Shown: in pieces, positions 1 to 11,729 of the stretch
Layout of the letters: each line of letters begins with the position of its first letter
Numbering within the stretch: position 1 is the first letter of the stretch
Assembly (NCBI RefSeq): GCF_001949145.1
Contig: NW_019091450.1
Coordinates: forward strand, 1,334,758-1,398,757
Origin: Acanthaster planci
Lineage: Eukaryota; Echinodermata; Asteroidea; Valvatida; Acanthasteridae
DNA: 64,000 nt
Direction: 5' to 3'
Position numbers and translations under genes: made by a program
Notes under the pieces: model-generated
The model's database searches: none
Seen by the model: the letters and a program-made list of their open reading frames with translations, nothing else
What the model was told of the DNA's origin: nothing

Positions 1-125
1 GGAGAGAGGCAAGCAGGGGTGACGAGGCTTGCCAAGGGCCACAACATACTGCCAGCAGCTGGATTCGAACCTCCAACCCTATGATTGGAAGCCACAAACC
101 CTAACTACTTGGCCACATGCCCCCC
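1..125 (-). mobile_element. tRNA-derived SINE relic (family B), truncated at window edge
   Basis: Read on the minus strand this stretch has a box-A-like TGGCCAAGTAGTTAGGG followed about 30 bases later by a near-perfect RNA polymerase III box B, GGTTCGAATCC. The tail after box B (TGCTGGCAGTATGTTGTGG, then CTTGGCAAG) is similar to the tail of another tRNA-headed element at 41176-41430, so this looks like a dispersed SINE family rather than a functional tRNA gene. No complete cloverleaf was found. It continues beyond the window start. Confidence 0.55.
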
Positions 126-1631
126 TTTGTGTGATCAAGCTGGACGATAAATTGTCGTCAAGTGTAGGTACCACACATCCACTTCAATTGAGCTACTAAC
201 CAAGGTCTTCATGCAACACTTGGTGGTGCTCTGTTACCAGGCAACAGTGGCAAAGTGCGGCCCATGCATAACAGTCCATGCATAATAAAAGCCAAGCTCT
301 GAGTTTCAAGATTTCTGACTAAATGTGCACTGATCTACAAACTTGTAAACAGAACGGCATTTGTCAATTCCACTGTAAGAAAGATATATCCCCAACGGAG
401 GGTCCCCATGCAACCCATGTGCCTACTTTTTCCAGACATATTTTGATGCTAACTTCCTGAGTGCTCCTGCTGGGATCCTCTCACGTTTCAACGAAACCAA
501 CGGCATTTTTTTTTTATATTTAAAACTTGAAGGGCATCATGCCCACCACAAACATTCGTCAAGCCGGACTCTACATGTACCTTTCTTGATCCTGCAAAAT
601 GCACTCAGAGCTTCCTGGTGAAATTTACATCATCTTAGAGGGGATTGAGTCAAATAGAGGATCAAGGTAAGCACCGAGACAGCAAGGCTGTCTTTGAGTC
701 TTCTGTCTAGAGCTAGGTCCAGGCAGTGGTATAATGGGGGGGGACATGCACTAACAAATTCCTGGTGCCCCCACCGGAAGAAAAACAAGATAACCCCTTT
801 TCTTTTCATCAACCCAAATAAAGTAACCCCTTTTCTTTTCGTCAACCCAAATAAAGTAACAATCATGCTCAGCAATACTGAAAACTCTTCTATGGGATAT
901 TTTGTAGGCCTACGAGCGAATCAACAATTCCAGTTCAGTCAAAATAAGTTGAGTTGGGGTAGTGGCTCTTTCCTTTCCTTCCACCTTTGTGACCCGGGTT
1001 CGAATCTCACCTAGGTCAGCATGTGGATTGGTTTTTCAGTCCCTGCCTAACTCTGTGGGTCTCCCTGGAATATTCATTCAGGGTAAACTGAATATTTGTT
1101 CATTGTCTTCTTAATTATCACTTCCTCCTGTAATTGGTGCTAAATGCACTGTTGGATTAACAAATATATAAATTAAAAAAATAAATAAAAGGCACGTCGT
1201 TTTGACATGGTAACCATGAAAGACCAAACTAGCTATTAGGTTTTGAACTTGAGACCAGAACTTCTTTTAGTAACATGAAACATGTGCATACACGTGATCA
1301 GATCCATATTAGCCTTGTATATGAAAAGCAGGTCACTGTCACTTCGCACCGAGTTGGTAAAGCTGGTCCCCCGTCCCCCCACCCCCTGGAAATGCTGATG
1401 AGGCCCTCTTGTGCACCCCCCAACACAGCAAAAGACTAGCTGCACGTGCACCACTGGCCATGCTGACGGCAACAACACAGGCCCATGCTGACAAGAAACA
1501 GAGTCTTGGCTTGTAAACCCTTTTTCGGGCACAGCCTGAGATGAGGCTGCTCATCAACAGCGTCACTGCACCAGTCTGTGATCACACCATGCCTGGATGC
1601 ACTCGTGCCACGCCATGCATGGGGTACTCAC
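126..1631. other. Intron, 5'-ward of the leftmost exon in transcript order
   Basis: This is intronic sequence downstream of exon 27 of the minus-strand formin gene. Apart from the SINE relic at about 985-1180 and a small duplicated stretch near 786-860 (two copies of a CCCCTTTTCTTTTC-containing unit), I see no exon. The FH1/FH2-coding exons must lie further left, outside the window. Confidence 0.6.
985..1180 (+). mobile_element. tRNA-derived SINE relic (family A)
   Basis: A box B motif GGGTTCGAATCTCACC at about 990 is followed by CATGTGGATTGG, a CCCTGCCTAACTCTGTGG block and an AT-rich end with AAATAAATAAA. The same order of blocks occurs on the minus strand at about 5650-5860, so the two are diverged copies of one SINE family. 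Box A is not clear, so the head may be truncated or decayed. Confidence 0.5.
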
Positions 1632-1682
1632 AGTCAGGAGGCAAGAGTGGTTTGACCTCCTCATCATCTTTGGACTCTTGGT
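1632..1682 (-). CDS. FHOD: FHOD formin exon 27 (linker, acidic 16-residue cassette)
   Basis: This 51-base exon is flanked by a strong acceptor (TTTCCCCCCTTAG) and a consensus donor (GTGAGTACC) on the minus strand. It starts with two bases completing a codon, continues with 16 codons (QESKDDEEVKPLLPPD) and ends on the first base of a codon, so it is a symmetric phase 1-1 exon like its neighbours. The DDEEVKPLL core is a weak echo of the acidic-leucine motif in the giant exon, with Pro in the helix position. It is predicted to be disordered linker upstream of FH1. No homologue is recognised for this exon alone. The assignment rests on splice sites, phase and position. Confidence 0.62.
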
Positions 1683-4339
1683 CTAAGGGGGGGAAACAAT
1701 TCAGCATCAAGAGAAAACAAGAGATATCAACAGCTGGAACTTTGGTACACTCCAAGATGGTTATTCATGCTTGCACCCAGTTGGACAAAGTTGTAATTGT
1801 TAACTACGAGTCAAACGACTCACCAGGTCACAAAATGACAAGGGATGAACAATGACATAGTACCACCTTTGTCACAGTTCATCATTATGATAGCTTGTCA
1901 ACCGAGACCCAATACCTTTCCATTTGACTTGTGATTTACTTGCAAAGACTTGATTTCAATGATCCAATACAAGCAATGCATTTCACAATAGAGAGCAGCT
2001 GCAGTTGGTGGCAAAAACAGGTGCTCACAGAGTGAGAAAGAATGACTAAGTAATACTTCCGTTTCATTTAGATAACAGGTTCAGTAGCATTTGCCAGACA
2101 AACTTTTGATCGCTAATAGAAGATTTTATTCTGTGGAACTTGATGGTTATTACATTTGAGGCCTCTGCCTAACTGAATGTCTCGACTAAAATACTGACTG
2201 CTCAGGTGCAAAATCTCAGGAACTGCGTGGTAGCACAATGTATTGTGAATTGCATCCTTGAATTCGTTTTTCACAAATTGCTGTGTGTGCAACGCAGGCA
2301 TAGGTCTTACATCTACATGTCCAGAAGCAACCAAAGGCAACAATATGCAAATAATACAATGGTGCAATCTCATTGGTTGAGAATGGTGATTATGTGCTGG
2401 AGCAGTGATAACCCCTTGAGGTCATCAAACTAAACGATTCATCATGCATGGCGCTTGTGCAAAACAAAACTGTTGATGCAATCAGGATATTGGGCAGAAA
2501 TCTGACCCTTGTCCTTCATGACTTCTTAAAGTTCATTTTAACTCATATAAAGCATAGTCTAGCATGTGCAATCATCTTACAAGTTGCTTTCTGAACTATT
2601 TCTTGCATATTACATGCAATGATGAAACAAGCGAATTATGTTTCTACAAATCTTTATATATGTAAAATTTGGGTAAGGTCCGAAAACCTAAGCTTTGTAA
2701 ACAGTTTGAAGTCACGTCATGAAACGAGCACAAATAAGTCTTCTCCATTTTGATGTAACTGGAATTAAAAGATTAATGCACGGGGCTCATAATTTACCAT
2801 AAAATGTCATACTTCACAGGTTTTGTAGAGGGCTAGGTTCTTTTTGTAAAAAAAATCTGTGCCAAAGCTTTTTTATTCACTCTTGTAAACATTTTGGGTA
2901 ACAACCTGAAATTCCCCCGTCAGCCCTTAAAGAATAAATTTTCTGTCTACAAAGCCAAAAAATGAAAGACAAAGGAAAAAAGCTGACAATGCAATTAAAT
3001 TACTGAGTAGATCATGCACAGTAATGCAAGTGTACATTACATGTTTGCACCTCCTTTCAGAAATACAAAGGGCATTCCGATCCAAAGAAAATGTCGCATT
3101 CAGCTGGCAATCAGTGTTCACTACAGTTTACATTTCTTTTCGGTGCTCATGCAGATGACATTGCTTGGTGTTTAGTCTTTTTCTTTTATCAATCATCCAA
3201 ACTTGGCCTGGGGCTGAAAGGATTACCTTCATTTTGTTCTCTATGCTGGTGTTTTCTACTGGGCAGAGTAACTGTGAATGCTAAGAGACAGGACAGCGGA
3301 GGGTTGTAAAGACGTGTGGGTAGGTACCACAGTCTGGTATCAAAGGTACTAAGTTCTAATATTTGGGGTACTAGGAAAGTACCAACAAGCAAAATGTGCT
3401 ATCTATATCCAAACTGCAATTAAAATGTTTAAAACAAGTGTTTACTTCTTCCACTCTCAAACAGCTGCAATGAAGTATTTGATTTTATCAAATGTTTAAA
3501 GTTGATGAAAATCCCTTGTAAGTAGATATGGTATGTTTACTCTGAGGAACCTCAAGGAAATAATCAGGCATTGTAGCACATGAATATCTTATCACTGAAA
3601 TACATTATGTTAAAATCTTTTCTTGTTTTCAAATTCATGTCTTCATTTTGGATATTTTCACAGGAATTTCCGGGTTTATATAGAGAAAACTGATTAATTG
3701 ATCACATGACTCATGATGTCCGAAATGATTGAAATTTGAAACATCCTCCACCACACATGAGTACATTAAAACTATGGAAAAATTTATTATAGCAAAAGGT
3801 TCAGAGAAAAAGACACCTGACAATTGATTAAAAACATTAAAGTCACATCCCAAATTTGGCATGATGAAAGTTTTAAATGACCAATCGTAGGCACTCTTTC
3901 AGGGCATGAGTTAATAGACACTGACTCGATGCTGATCGGTATCGTCAGTGTTGCCCAATAGACAATGTGGTGTCTTGCAGGATCTCCTACATTCTTTCTA
4001 TCAGATGCTTGACGAGGGGTTGGTACGATCGTCTTGATGGTTTGAAAACATTTTACACATCAATGCAAAGCATCAATTTCAAGTCAAAAGAAACTTCTGT
4101 TTTTCCATCATCAATGAACCATGTATGTAAATGATCAAATTTACTTCAGCCGGTTTCAGAACAGAATCTTCACGGTGAAAGAAATGAATTATCTGTTTGA
4201 AGATACAAGAAAAAAATCTTGCTTCCATTGTTAAAAGTTAAAATCTCCAAAGCTGTTAACGGGGTAACTGTTCAAGTTGAGTCTTCATGCTGTGGTTAAG
4301 ACTGTTTAGTTCAGGTTCATCATGCTGTGACTGACTTAC
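1683..4339. other. Intron between exons 27 and 26
   Basis: About 2.7 kb of AT-rich sequence with no splice-bounded coding segment that I can support. No transposon or RNA gene is recognised in it. Confidence 0.5.
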
Positions 4340-4405
4340 TCTCCGTCGGCGATTTGTCGCCTTTTGTTGACGAGCGACGGCGGCGTCTTCTGTAAGAACT
4401 GACCT
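4340..4405 (-). CDS. FHOD: FHOD formin exon 26 (arginine-rich linker cassette)
   Basis: A 66-base exon with acceptor ACTCTTTTCCACCAG and donor GTAAGTCAG on the minus strand. Two bases complete the incoming codon, then 21 codons read VSSYRRRRRRSSTKGDKSPTE, leaving one base (phase 1-1). The run of six arginines followed by SS is a basophilic kinase or phosphoinositide-binding type of sequence, but no function can be assigned. A second AG lies 15 bases inside (TTCTTACAG), but using it would break the phase shared by the neighbouring exons, so the upstream acceptor was chosen. Confidence 0.62.
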
Positions 4406-5162
4406 CTGGTGGAAAAGAGTGACGTTATGGAGAATTTGCTTTTCAGTAATCAAATCCACCAAGCAGTTGGATTGACAAGGGAGTGAGAACCCCTGAGCTG
4501 TCTTGTCTTATACCTGGAGAACACTGCTTGGAAAGTATTGCAGTACATGCTGTCAACATCGGCTGTAAATTAGAGATTTGACCTGTGTATCTGCCATCTG
4601 AGTTGACAAAATTTACTAGATAGTAATGAAAATTATGAATCTGGTCAACTAGACTTATGTGAAATTCACCGAAAGAATGGTTTCCCGACTCATCCAACTG
4701 GTCTTCTGCTCTGACTGGCTGGTTGGCAACCACCATTATTTGATGAAGAGGCAGTGTCAATGACCCCCTTGTTCTCTCTGTGAGTTTCCCACAAGTCAAT
4801 TTGATCAGATTCATAATTTGTGTTATTATCAATCTACCTGGATAAATCAAAGTCTGCCCGAAAATCTGTATCATAAAGCTCAGAACTAAGTACCTCATTA
4901 CACACTTCTAGGATCTAAACTAATTTTGATGTTTTTCTTCGAAGAGTAGTTACTGCTGTGCACAAATTTTTCAATGAACCCCCCTTCAGATTTGCCCAAA
5001 TTGAACGAAACTGTAAGGCAGAGAGAAGGCTTCTTCAGGAATTGAACTTTACAACTGCAGACATCTCACAGGCACAGAATTCTGCCTGTCTAGTCAAGAA
5101 ACAAAAACAAAATACAATTCCCACATAAACAGGATAAAGGAAAGAGTACAGGTCCCACTCAC
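4406..5162. other. Intron between exons 26 and 25
   Basis: The only long reading frame here (minus strand, 4443-4898, 151 codons) has no recognisable domain, no splice context and a composition expected of chance. Nothing else is seen. Confidence 0.5.
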
Positions 5163-5228
5163 CTCCATTTTCAATGGCAGGCGGCGAGGTTACCTCAACT
5201 GGTTTTCTGGCTGTGACAGTGGTTGAAA
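5163..5228 (-). CDS. FHOD: FHOD formin exon 25 (linker cassette)
   Basis: A 66-base symmetric exon bounded by acceptor TTTACTTTAG and a perfect donor GTGAGTGGG on the minus strand. It contributes two bases, 21 codons (STTVTARKPVEVTSPPAIENG) and one base. The peptide is rich in Ser, Thr, Pro and Val, typical of disordered linker. It has no recognised domain. Assignment to the formin gene is by strand, phase 1-1 and position in a chain of compatible exons. Confidence 0.62.
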
Positions 5229-5483
5229 CTAAAGTAAAGAAAATGGGTCCAAAAATCTTAATGATGTTAGCCCTTGACAGAATCATAAAATCATCATAAA
5301 ATCAGGCAACTGTTTCTGAGTGTCTGCATATTCGGCCCAAGCCCTCCCCCCAAAAATGTAGGTCCAGATCCGGCCTTCTACAGAAAACAAAAGATCTGTA
5401 CAGACAAGTCTTCTTGAAAATACTTGAAGAGCCTATCTGTGTATTTGGCCTTTACGTATCTGGTTTTGAGGTTTAGAGTTTAC
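5229..5483. other. Short intron between exons 25 and 24
   Basis: A 255-base intron with a standard GT donor (GTAAAC) and TAG acceptor in the minus-strand reading. Nothing else is visible in it. Confidence 0.55.
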
Positions 5484-5531
5484 CTGTTTCTTCAGGTTTG
5501 TCCTCCCGGTGTCTCCTCCGATGGGACACGT
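5484..5531 (-). CDS. FHOD: FHOD formin exon 24 (basic linker cassette)
   Basis: A 48-base exon with a good acceptor (TTTGCCATTGCAG) and donor GTAAAC on the minus strand. It gives two bases, 15 codons (VSHRRRHREDKPEET) and one base, again phase 1-1. The HRRRHRE cluster resembles the basic stretches in exons 22 and 26. Only 255 bases separate it from exon 25. No homologue is recognised, and the donor is less canonical than its neighbours, hence moderate confidence. Confidence 0.58.
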
Positions 5532-5649
5532 CTGCAATGGCAAATAAAACAAAGCACTGAAACAGTCAGTACATTTTTATTCATTTTACCTGGGTATTTG
5601 AACATTGAAATCAAGTTTTTGCAGAAAAGCCCTATCAGTCATTAGCTGT

Positions 5650-5860
5650 TCTCCCTATGAGCCCTGGGGAGAAGACAGTGGCAAAACGTGAAGTTCTGGA
5701 GATGGGAGGAAAACCCCAGACAAAAATTCCCCGGGGAAATCCACAGAATCAGGTAGGGAATGAGAACCCAATTCCACATGTCGGCCTGGGTGGGATTTGA
5801 ATCAAAGTCATAGATGTGGAAAACAAAGAAAAGTATTACACTGGTTGTCCTTACGGCATA
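5650..5860 (-). mobile_element. tRNA-derived SINE relic (family A)
   Basis: Read on the minus strand, a box-B-like GATTCAAATCCCACCCAGG is followed by CATGTGGAATTGGG, a CCCTACCTGATTCTGTGG block and TCTGGGGTTTTCCTCCC. The block order matches the plus-strand copy at about 985. It is an intronic, non-coding relic. Confidence 0.5.
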
Positions 5861-6267
5861 TTACATGTAGTTTCCATTGTTGGGGGATTTTGAATGTGCA
5901 GATAAATGTATGCAACAGTGAATGCAAGGTGCTAAGCCTACCCCAGTGTGAAGTAACATTACATGTACTTTATTCTTTGCTCAGTGCTTTTTGAGTGCCT
6001 TTCAAGTACTTGTGTCCAGTCAAAGTTTAATTTACTACTAATTGTATGTACATGTTTTTTCCTCTAAAGTGGGCTCATGATCATTTGCTTTCTTCTGTCA
6101 ATGTTTCCCTTGCCATGTTCACCATGAACAGCTCAATATTTGGTAATTCAAGTACTTGGAAACCACACGACTGAAACACTGGGCTACACTGACTACTAAA
6201 ATAGACACTCGTTGGCCTACACAGTCACGAGCCTAGTAAAACTGAGACTGGACTGCTGTTCACTTAC

Positions 6268-6297
6268 ACTCGGTGGTGGTCAGTGGAGTGCTGGCGT
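6268..6297 (-). CDS. FHOD: FHOD formin exon 23 (candidate 30-base microexon)
   Basis: The minus strand reads acceptor CTTCAAACCTCCAG, then 30 bases, then an excellent donor GTAAGTGAAC. The content is two bases, nine codons (ASTPLTTTE) and one base, keeping the phase 1-1 rule of all surrounding exons. A short Ser/Thr/Pro peptide is plausible linker, but so small an exon with a modest pyrimidine tract could be chance. Confidence 0.42.
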
Positions 6298-9200
6298 CTG
6301 GAGGTTTGAAGTTTCGTGGTAAAGTTGCGGCAAGCTCTGTTGATGGAAATGTGACGACGATATCATTTCACGTTTGCACAATCCTGTTTTGCACAGCAGT
6401 GCCATGTGGTATCAATGGCTGGGCGCAAGTGCATGGAACACTGGTCTTCCAGGATGTTAAATCTTTCCAATCACTCAAAGCAAATTTTTGCTCTTGAGAA
6501 AGTATAGTTGCTACTGCCCTATAAACCTAAACCACCGCAAATCACTGTTTTAACTCTTAAGGCCAAGAACAGCAAATGTTTCTATTGTACCATGAATTAA
6601 AGCAATGCTGTGCCCATCACATTTCACACTTGAAACAATAGCAACCAGTTAAAAAACTTGGCATTTCAATATATGTAAGTTTTTGGCAAAGGCAAATGGT
6701 GACTTGTAAAGGCTGGTTCAATCGGGTTATCATGCAGACATAAACAAGACAAAATTTCTCTGGTTCGGATGCATTCATAAAGTAATCCACCCTTTCGAAA
6801 CCCATCTACATGTACTTTTAATCTCTGACCTCACACACTTGACATCCAGATTCCACATTGCTTTCAATCAATTAAGCTCTCTGTGATTGTATACATGTGG
6901 AATCTGAAGATACAAATATGTGAAACCAACAAGGACATCCGCAAAATGAAACTGGAAAGGTTCGGGACAAGCATCAATCAACCACTGCATTAAAAACATG
7001 AGAGCTGATTCCAGAGTTGAAGTTGTCAATCATTTATCAAATCACAAGTCTGTTTGCAATCGGCAGGCAATGAACAGAATGCCTCAGTAATAACTATTCC
7101 AGTAGCCGCTGAATTGACTTGAATATGAATGATGCCGAGTCAAAGTACCTTAGCTGCAGCTGAGCACTTCTTCAGCCACTTACTTTACTGGTGGCTTTGA
7201 ATACGCAGACATGTCATTACCAACTGCGGACATGTAACAAGCCTTTTGCAAGTCATGTTTGAATAAAATCTGGTACACTGAGTTATCTGATTGCACATAA
7301 AACATGACAACTTTAATTCTCCATACTAACCATTACCAACACTGTTGCTACACCTCGTGATTCGGGCCAAGCTTTTGCTTAGTTATGTAAGAGACACCTT
7401 GTACCAATACCCTGTTTTTAGTGGATAAGAAGGGCACAAAGGAACCAGTCTTTCTAAAGATGGTGGTCACTATGCGACAGCTTGCCTCAAATCACAAGGG
7501 AAAGGAACGGTGTCTTCTGTCAGGGAAATTCAAACTGTTATGTTTGCGTGAATTTAAAGAACTCATTGTACCAGATTTTATTCTAACTCCCAAAAAGCTT
7601 ATTTGGACAAGACCCAAGATGAGACTGACAAGTGATTGACTTGTGAGAAGCCTAACTAACACAGGCCAATTAACGCTGAGATTTGAATGGACTTCCTTGG
7701 AAGTTTTCCAGGCGTTTCCCCCTTAAGCTTGCCTTTGTTTGACAGAACTGATAATGAAGAAGATTGTGGGTCGTGCTAATATACTGCCCATTTGCAGGTA
7801 TTGCATGCTATTCTGAGTTGCTATGCTGGCCAATAATTTCCATGAAGCTACGTGCCTTATAAAATGGATCTCATCCTCAAGAAAGAATGTGGTCATGTCT
7901 GCATACACAAATGAGAACCACCCTTTATTCAAACAGCCTTTTCTGTTAGTAAAAGTGCATGATGTGAGTGTGCTAGCATATGCTGTCTGCCGTAGACAGC
8001 AGGAAATATGAAGTAATTTGAGCTGTTAGTAAATGTTAAAATACACACAATTTGTGAAATTTAGGTGATCATCCAAGTGAATGAATTCAGATATTGCTAG
8101 CTTATGGTAACAATGATCATGTGATCAAGGTTGTACCTTGGGACTGAATAGGAGTATGACCTTTGGTGAGCGCGAGCACACTTAGTCACACAAGAGTGTG
8201 TAATCTTGCACAAGTTATTCCAAGATGGCAGAAAAGCAAACATTTTCTGTTCGTGCGATGTGATCCATGAGTAATGCATTCACAACACTTTAAAGCACTG
8301 ACAAGCATTGAGAGTAATGCACAAAACAGAGCCTAGGGGTGATAAGCGATTACTTTGGAAAAACTGCTCAAGGCATTTTGCTACTCAGTAAATGTAAACA
8401 GTTACGGTGAGATCTGACGAGGACTTCAATAATGTCTGTCTTAGGCAAGAAAGTTCCCAGGACACAAATGTATACATGCTGATTTTACATTCAAACTCAA
8501 AGCCTCTCATACACACATGTATGTACTGTAGTTGCGGGGACATGCAGTCACTTTTTTCCACATTTTGTGCGACCCAAACTGCTATGGGGACAAATTCCTT
8601 TACCTCATCCAGAAACCATTTTAAAGAAACCTCAAATGAGGTGTAACTTACAAAAGCTATCAATTTTAATCATTTGAGAGGAATTATCCCACAACAAACT
8701 TGTCTATGGTCCAGTATTATTTTCAGCCACAAATATCAAACTTTTTTTTAAAACTGCAAGAAACATTCATAGTCCTTTACAAAGTTGGACTTTACGAATG
8801 CTAAACCTTGCCAGTCATCTTGTCAACATTAGTGGGACACTTCTTACTGCACTGTCACTTCTTGGAAACTCTGAGATAATGTCAACGAAGCATATTTGCT
8901 GCAACAGCTGGACTTGGCCTTCAACCACTTCAGGGCAAAACACACACTCAACCCCCAATGTCTGGGTGGGGCCTCTGCATGTGCCTACAAACTCAATGAA
9001 AATCACTCAAGCATGGGGACAAGTATAGATGGCAGCTGGCACTGAACAAAGAATTTGTCAGAATGTTTAAATGTCCTTTATGTCGCAACATGGAGGATTT
9101 TTGTACACGGGACACTTTTTTTCCCAAGATAAAGAAGGAGACCAAATGTACATGTATGCATATCAATGGTATGATGACCCTATTGGCATAGTATAAATGA

Positions 9201-10356
9201 ACATCTAGAATTACAGCATCGAAAAAACTTTCCTCTGAGAGGAAAATACTAATATTTAACACAGTAGCACGTGCAGTGAAATGAAATGCTTTCTTGTAAG
9301 GTTCTCAGACCTGCAAACATGCGGTACTCCTTCCTGAGGTCAGGCATTACCACGATATAAGCATATAATGAGGCACAACACACACTGCAGCAGGCAAACA
9401 CATTATGCTTAGAACAGGACTTGGGAGGTATAGATCAAGGATGAAAAGGGGAAAGTGGCCTCGATATGACAGCAGCTGATATGTGGTATTGTTGGTATGT
9501 GATGACCACAATGGAAAACTTATAGAAAAAGTGCCATTCTAAGAATATGAAATCAACAGTGACAAGCTCCTCATCAGAACTCTCATAGTAACACAGGAGA
9601 AGATAATGGTTTTACAACAGCTTAAAAATGTATACATTTATATGATGATGTTACATGTAGAAGCATTTGGGTTACAAAAACTGGTGTCAGAAGTGGGATA
9701 ACTTTACAATCATTCCCAAAATGTGTTCGCAGGGACTATTCCAAAGAGAAGAGAGTTACATTATCAGAGTTCATGTGGGGATGATTTCAGGATGAAATGG
9801 AGTAATACTAAAGACAATACCAGTACTTGGCAGCAGAAGTGGGATAAAAACTCACTGGGATCTCTAAGGGAAGGTACATGTACATGTAAGTACCGAGATA
9901 CATTTACAACATAGCGAAGCACAATGTAGATTGGCAGATGAATTCTGAAGATGATTCGTAATATGTAAAATGGACAGGAACTGAGGTACATGTACAGGAC
10001 ATAGTAACACACACACTGAACTCATAACTGCAATCCTGTTCTGAAAAGATCTGTGGACTGTGTGCATAGGTGATAAATATAAAGAGTAAATTCCCACAAA
10101 TGGGATGTAACACAATGGTTCAATAGTTGAGTTAGGTGAGCTAGGATGGGTGACCACAGTAAGTTGCAAGAGGGTATAAAGCAGTGTAACACATCAACAC
10201 AAGGCCTTTCTTTCTGCTGTCACTGCAATCGTTCACACCAAACTTTGGCAAGTCGTAAGGATAGGGGGACCAGGGGAGAGGCCACAAAAACACGGTGCGA
10301 GATCATGGGCCAGAGGGGCAGATATTACAGGGAGGGGAGGGGGGCCCGGGTCTTAC
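6298..10356. other. Intron between exons 23 and 22
   Basis: About 4 kb without any exon I can defend on either strand. It contains scattered ACATGT palindromes and a small direct repeat (CAGAAGTGGGATAA near 9685 and 9835). No RNA gene or transposon is recognised. Confidence 0.5.
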
Positions 10357-10419
10357 TTTCGGCAGCCTCTGCCTCTGCTGCCCTCTGGGCTTCTCTTTCT
10401 CTCCGCCTTCGCCTCCTCT
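10357..10419 (-). CDS. FHOD: FHOD formin exon 22 (basic, Arg/Glu/Ala-rich helix)
   Basis: A 63-base exon with acceptor TGATTACATTACAG and donor GTAAGA on the minus strand. It contributes two bases, 20 codons starting RRRRRREREAQRAAE and ending AEAAE, and one base (phase 1-1). Composition predicts a single charged helix or short coiled coil. Human FHOD3 has a similar Arg/Glu-rich helical stretch in the linker (as I remember it), so this may be the corresponding piece, though low-complexity alignment is weak evidence. Neighbouring exons 21 and 20 lie within 1.3 kb, forming a small exon cluster. Confidence 0.72.
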
Positions 10420-10750
10420 CTGTAATGTAATCAGCTTTGGGGGAGATGTAACCAAAAATACGAAATGATACAATGCGGGGATTGTCTGTAATGCTAAACC
10501 AATTATATTTATACTAGCAGGAATGTATGTTTGTGGTAGTAGGCCATCGACTAATGCACGATGGACAGTGGATACAAAAATGGGTACACAGCTCATGGTC
10601 TGGTGTATGGGGTACTGACAAACCAAATACATGTACAGACAAATGGAAACTTCTGGAATCTCTTCATCAATTTCATTACCAGCGGAACTGACAGAATAAA
10701 TTTAGTCTATGCAAGCTTGGATGAAAAGTCCTCCTTCTTCTCCAACTTAC

Positions 10751-11005
10751 TCTCAGCAGGAGAAGTTGAGCTGGTGGGAGTAGTTGAAGGGGCGGAGACT
10801 GAAGTGGGAGTCTCAGGGGTAGAGGTGGAGTCCCGTCCATGCCGCCTCCTAGATGGGGTGTCGACACTTTTGGTAGATCGTGTCCTCGTTTGCGAGTCTT
10901 CCTCGGATGGTCTGACCCTGCTAGGCATGGCATCTACGCTCGGTTTTGTTCTCGTGGGCGTGGTGTCTACAGGTCTAGTCCTGGAGGGCAGTATTTCATG
11001 ACCTT
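10751..11005 (-). CDS. FHOD: FHOD formin exon 21 (Ser/Thr/Pro/Arg-rich linker)
   Basis: A 255-base exon bounded by a strong acceptor (CACCCTTTTTTGCGACAG) and donor GTAAGTTGG on the minus strand. It holds two bases, 84 codons and one base (phase 1-1). The peptide begins GHEILPSRTRPVDTTPTRTK and ends with a Thr/Ser/Pro-rich tail (TPTSSTSPAE). It carries a loose internal repeat of the type S-R-x-R-P / T-R-T-K-P / S-R-V-R-P, that is, alternating Arg and Pro with Ser/Thr, suitable for proline-directed or basophilic kinases. No folded domain is seen. It is most likely intrinsically disordered linker between FH3 and FH1. Confidence 0.83.
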
Positions 11006-11675
11006 CTGTCGCAAAAAGGGTGTTGTGGGAGTTTGATGTACGGGAAATCACGGGCGGCAGGGAAGGGGAATATTGACATGTAGGGGGGTGGGAGTGGAAA
11101 AGGAATACATGTAATTTGAGGGAGTGCAGGAGAGATGGTAAAAAGTTAGGCAGTAGTCTGTCTCCTTGTATGCTTTGCACTCAGGTCAAGCAGTGCGCGA
11201 CTATTTGTGACCTGCTGATTCAAAACCAAACAAATTGCCAGAACCATCAAAGAAACTTAAGTGCAACTGTGACAATATACATGTACATGTATCTAATCGC
11301 TTTGTATCCTCCGGTAATTTAGTGCTCCATACAATTACTATTTACTACAGACATGACTTAAAATGACAGAAATCATGATTTCAAAGAGAGGGCTGGGATG
11401 AACTTTCTCCTTGGACCAACAATGTCAGAAGTCTGGTCTTGATCTACTCAATAAATAAATAAAGTATTTGTGGCATATCAAAATAAATCTCAAAACACTG
11501 ACTTTAATTTTCAGGCATCAAGTAGTACACTAACCCACATCTTTCCTTCTTGCTCCAAAATTTCAGGTTTCAGAATCTTACAATTGATAAACTTCCTGTG
11601 CAGCTCATATTAGGCTCCTTGAATACTAGAGGGAGGGTAAGAGCCAATGGGGGAGGGGACAGGGACATCCCTTAC

Positions 11676-11729
11676 CATCAGGCCTGGCTTCTGCCATCTC
11701 TCTCTGGACAGGTTTCCTATCTTTATCAT
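11676..11729 (-). CDS. FHOD: FHOD formin exon 20 (charged linker cassette)
   Basis: A 54-base exon preceded on the minus strand by a long pyrimidine tract (CTCTTGTCTCTCTCTAAAG) and followed by donor GTAAGGGAT. It encodes two bases, 17 codons (DKDRKPVQREMAEARPD) and one base (phase 1-1). The peptide is strongly charged and likely helical. There is no homologue I can name. The assignment rests on splice signals, phase and position. Confidence 0.65.

Noticed and set aside
4443-4898. 151-codon minus-strand reading frame
   Set aside because: No domain, no splice context, and length is within chance expectation for this amount of DNA.
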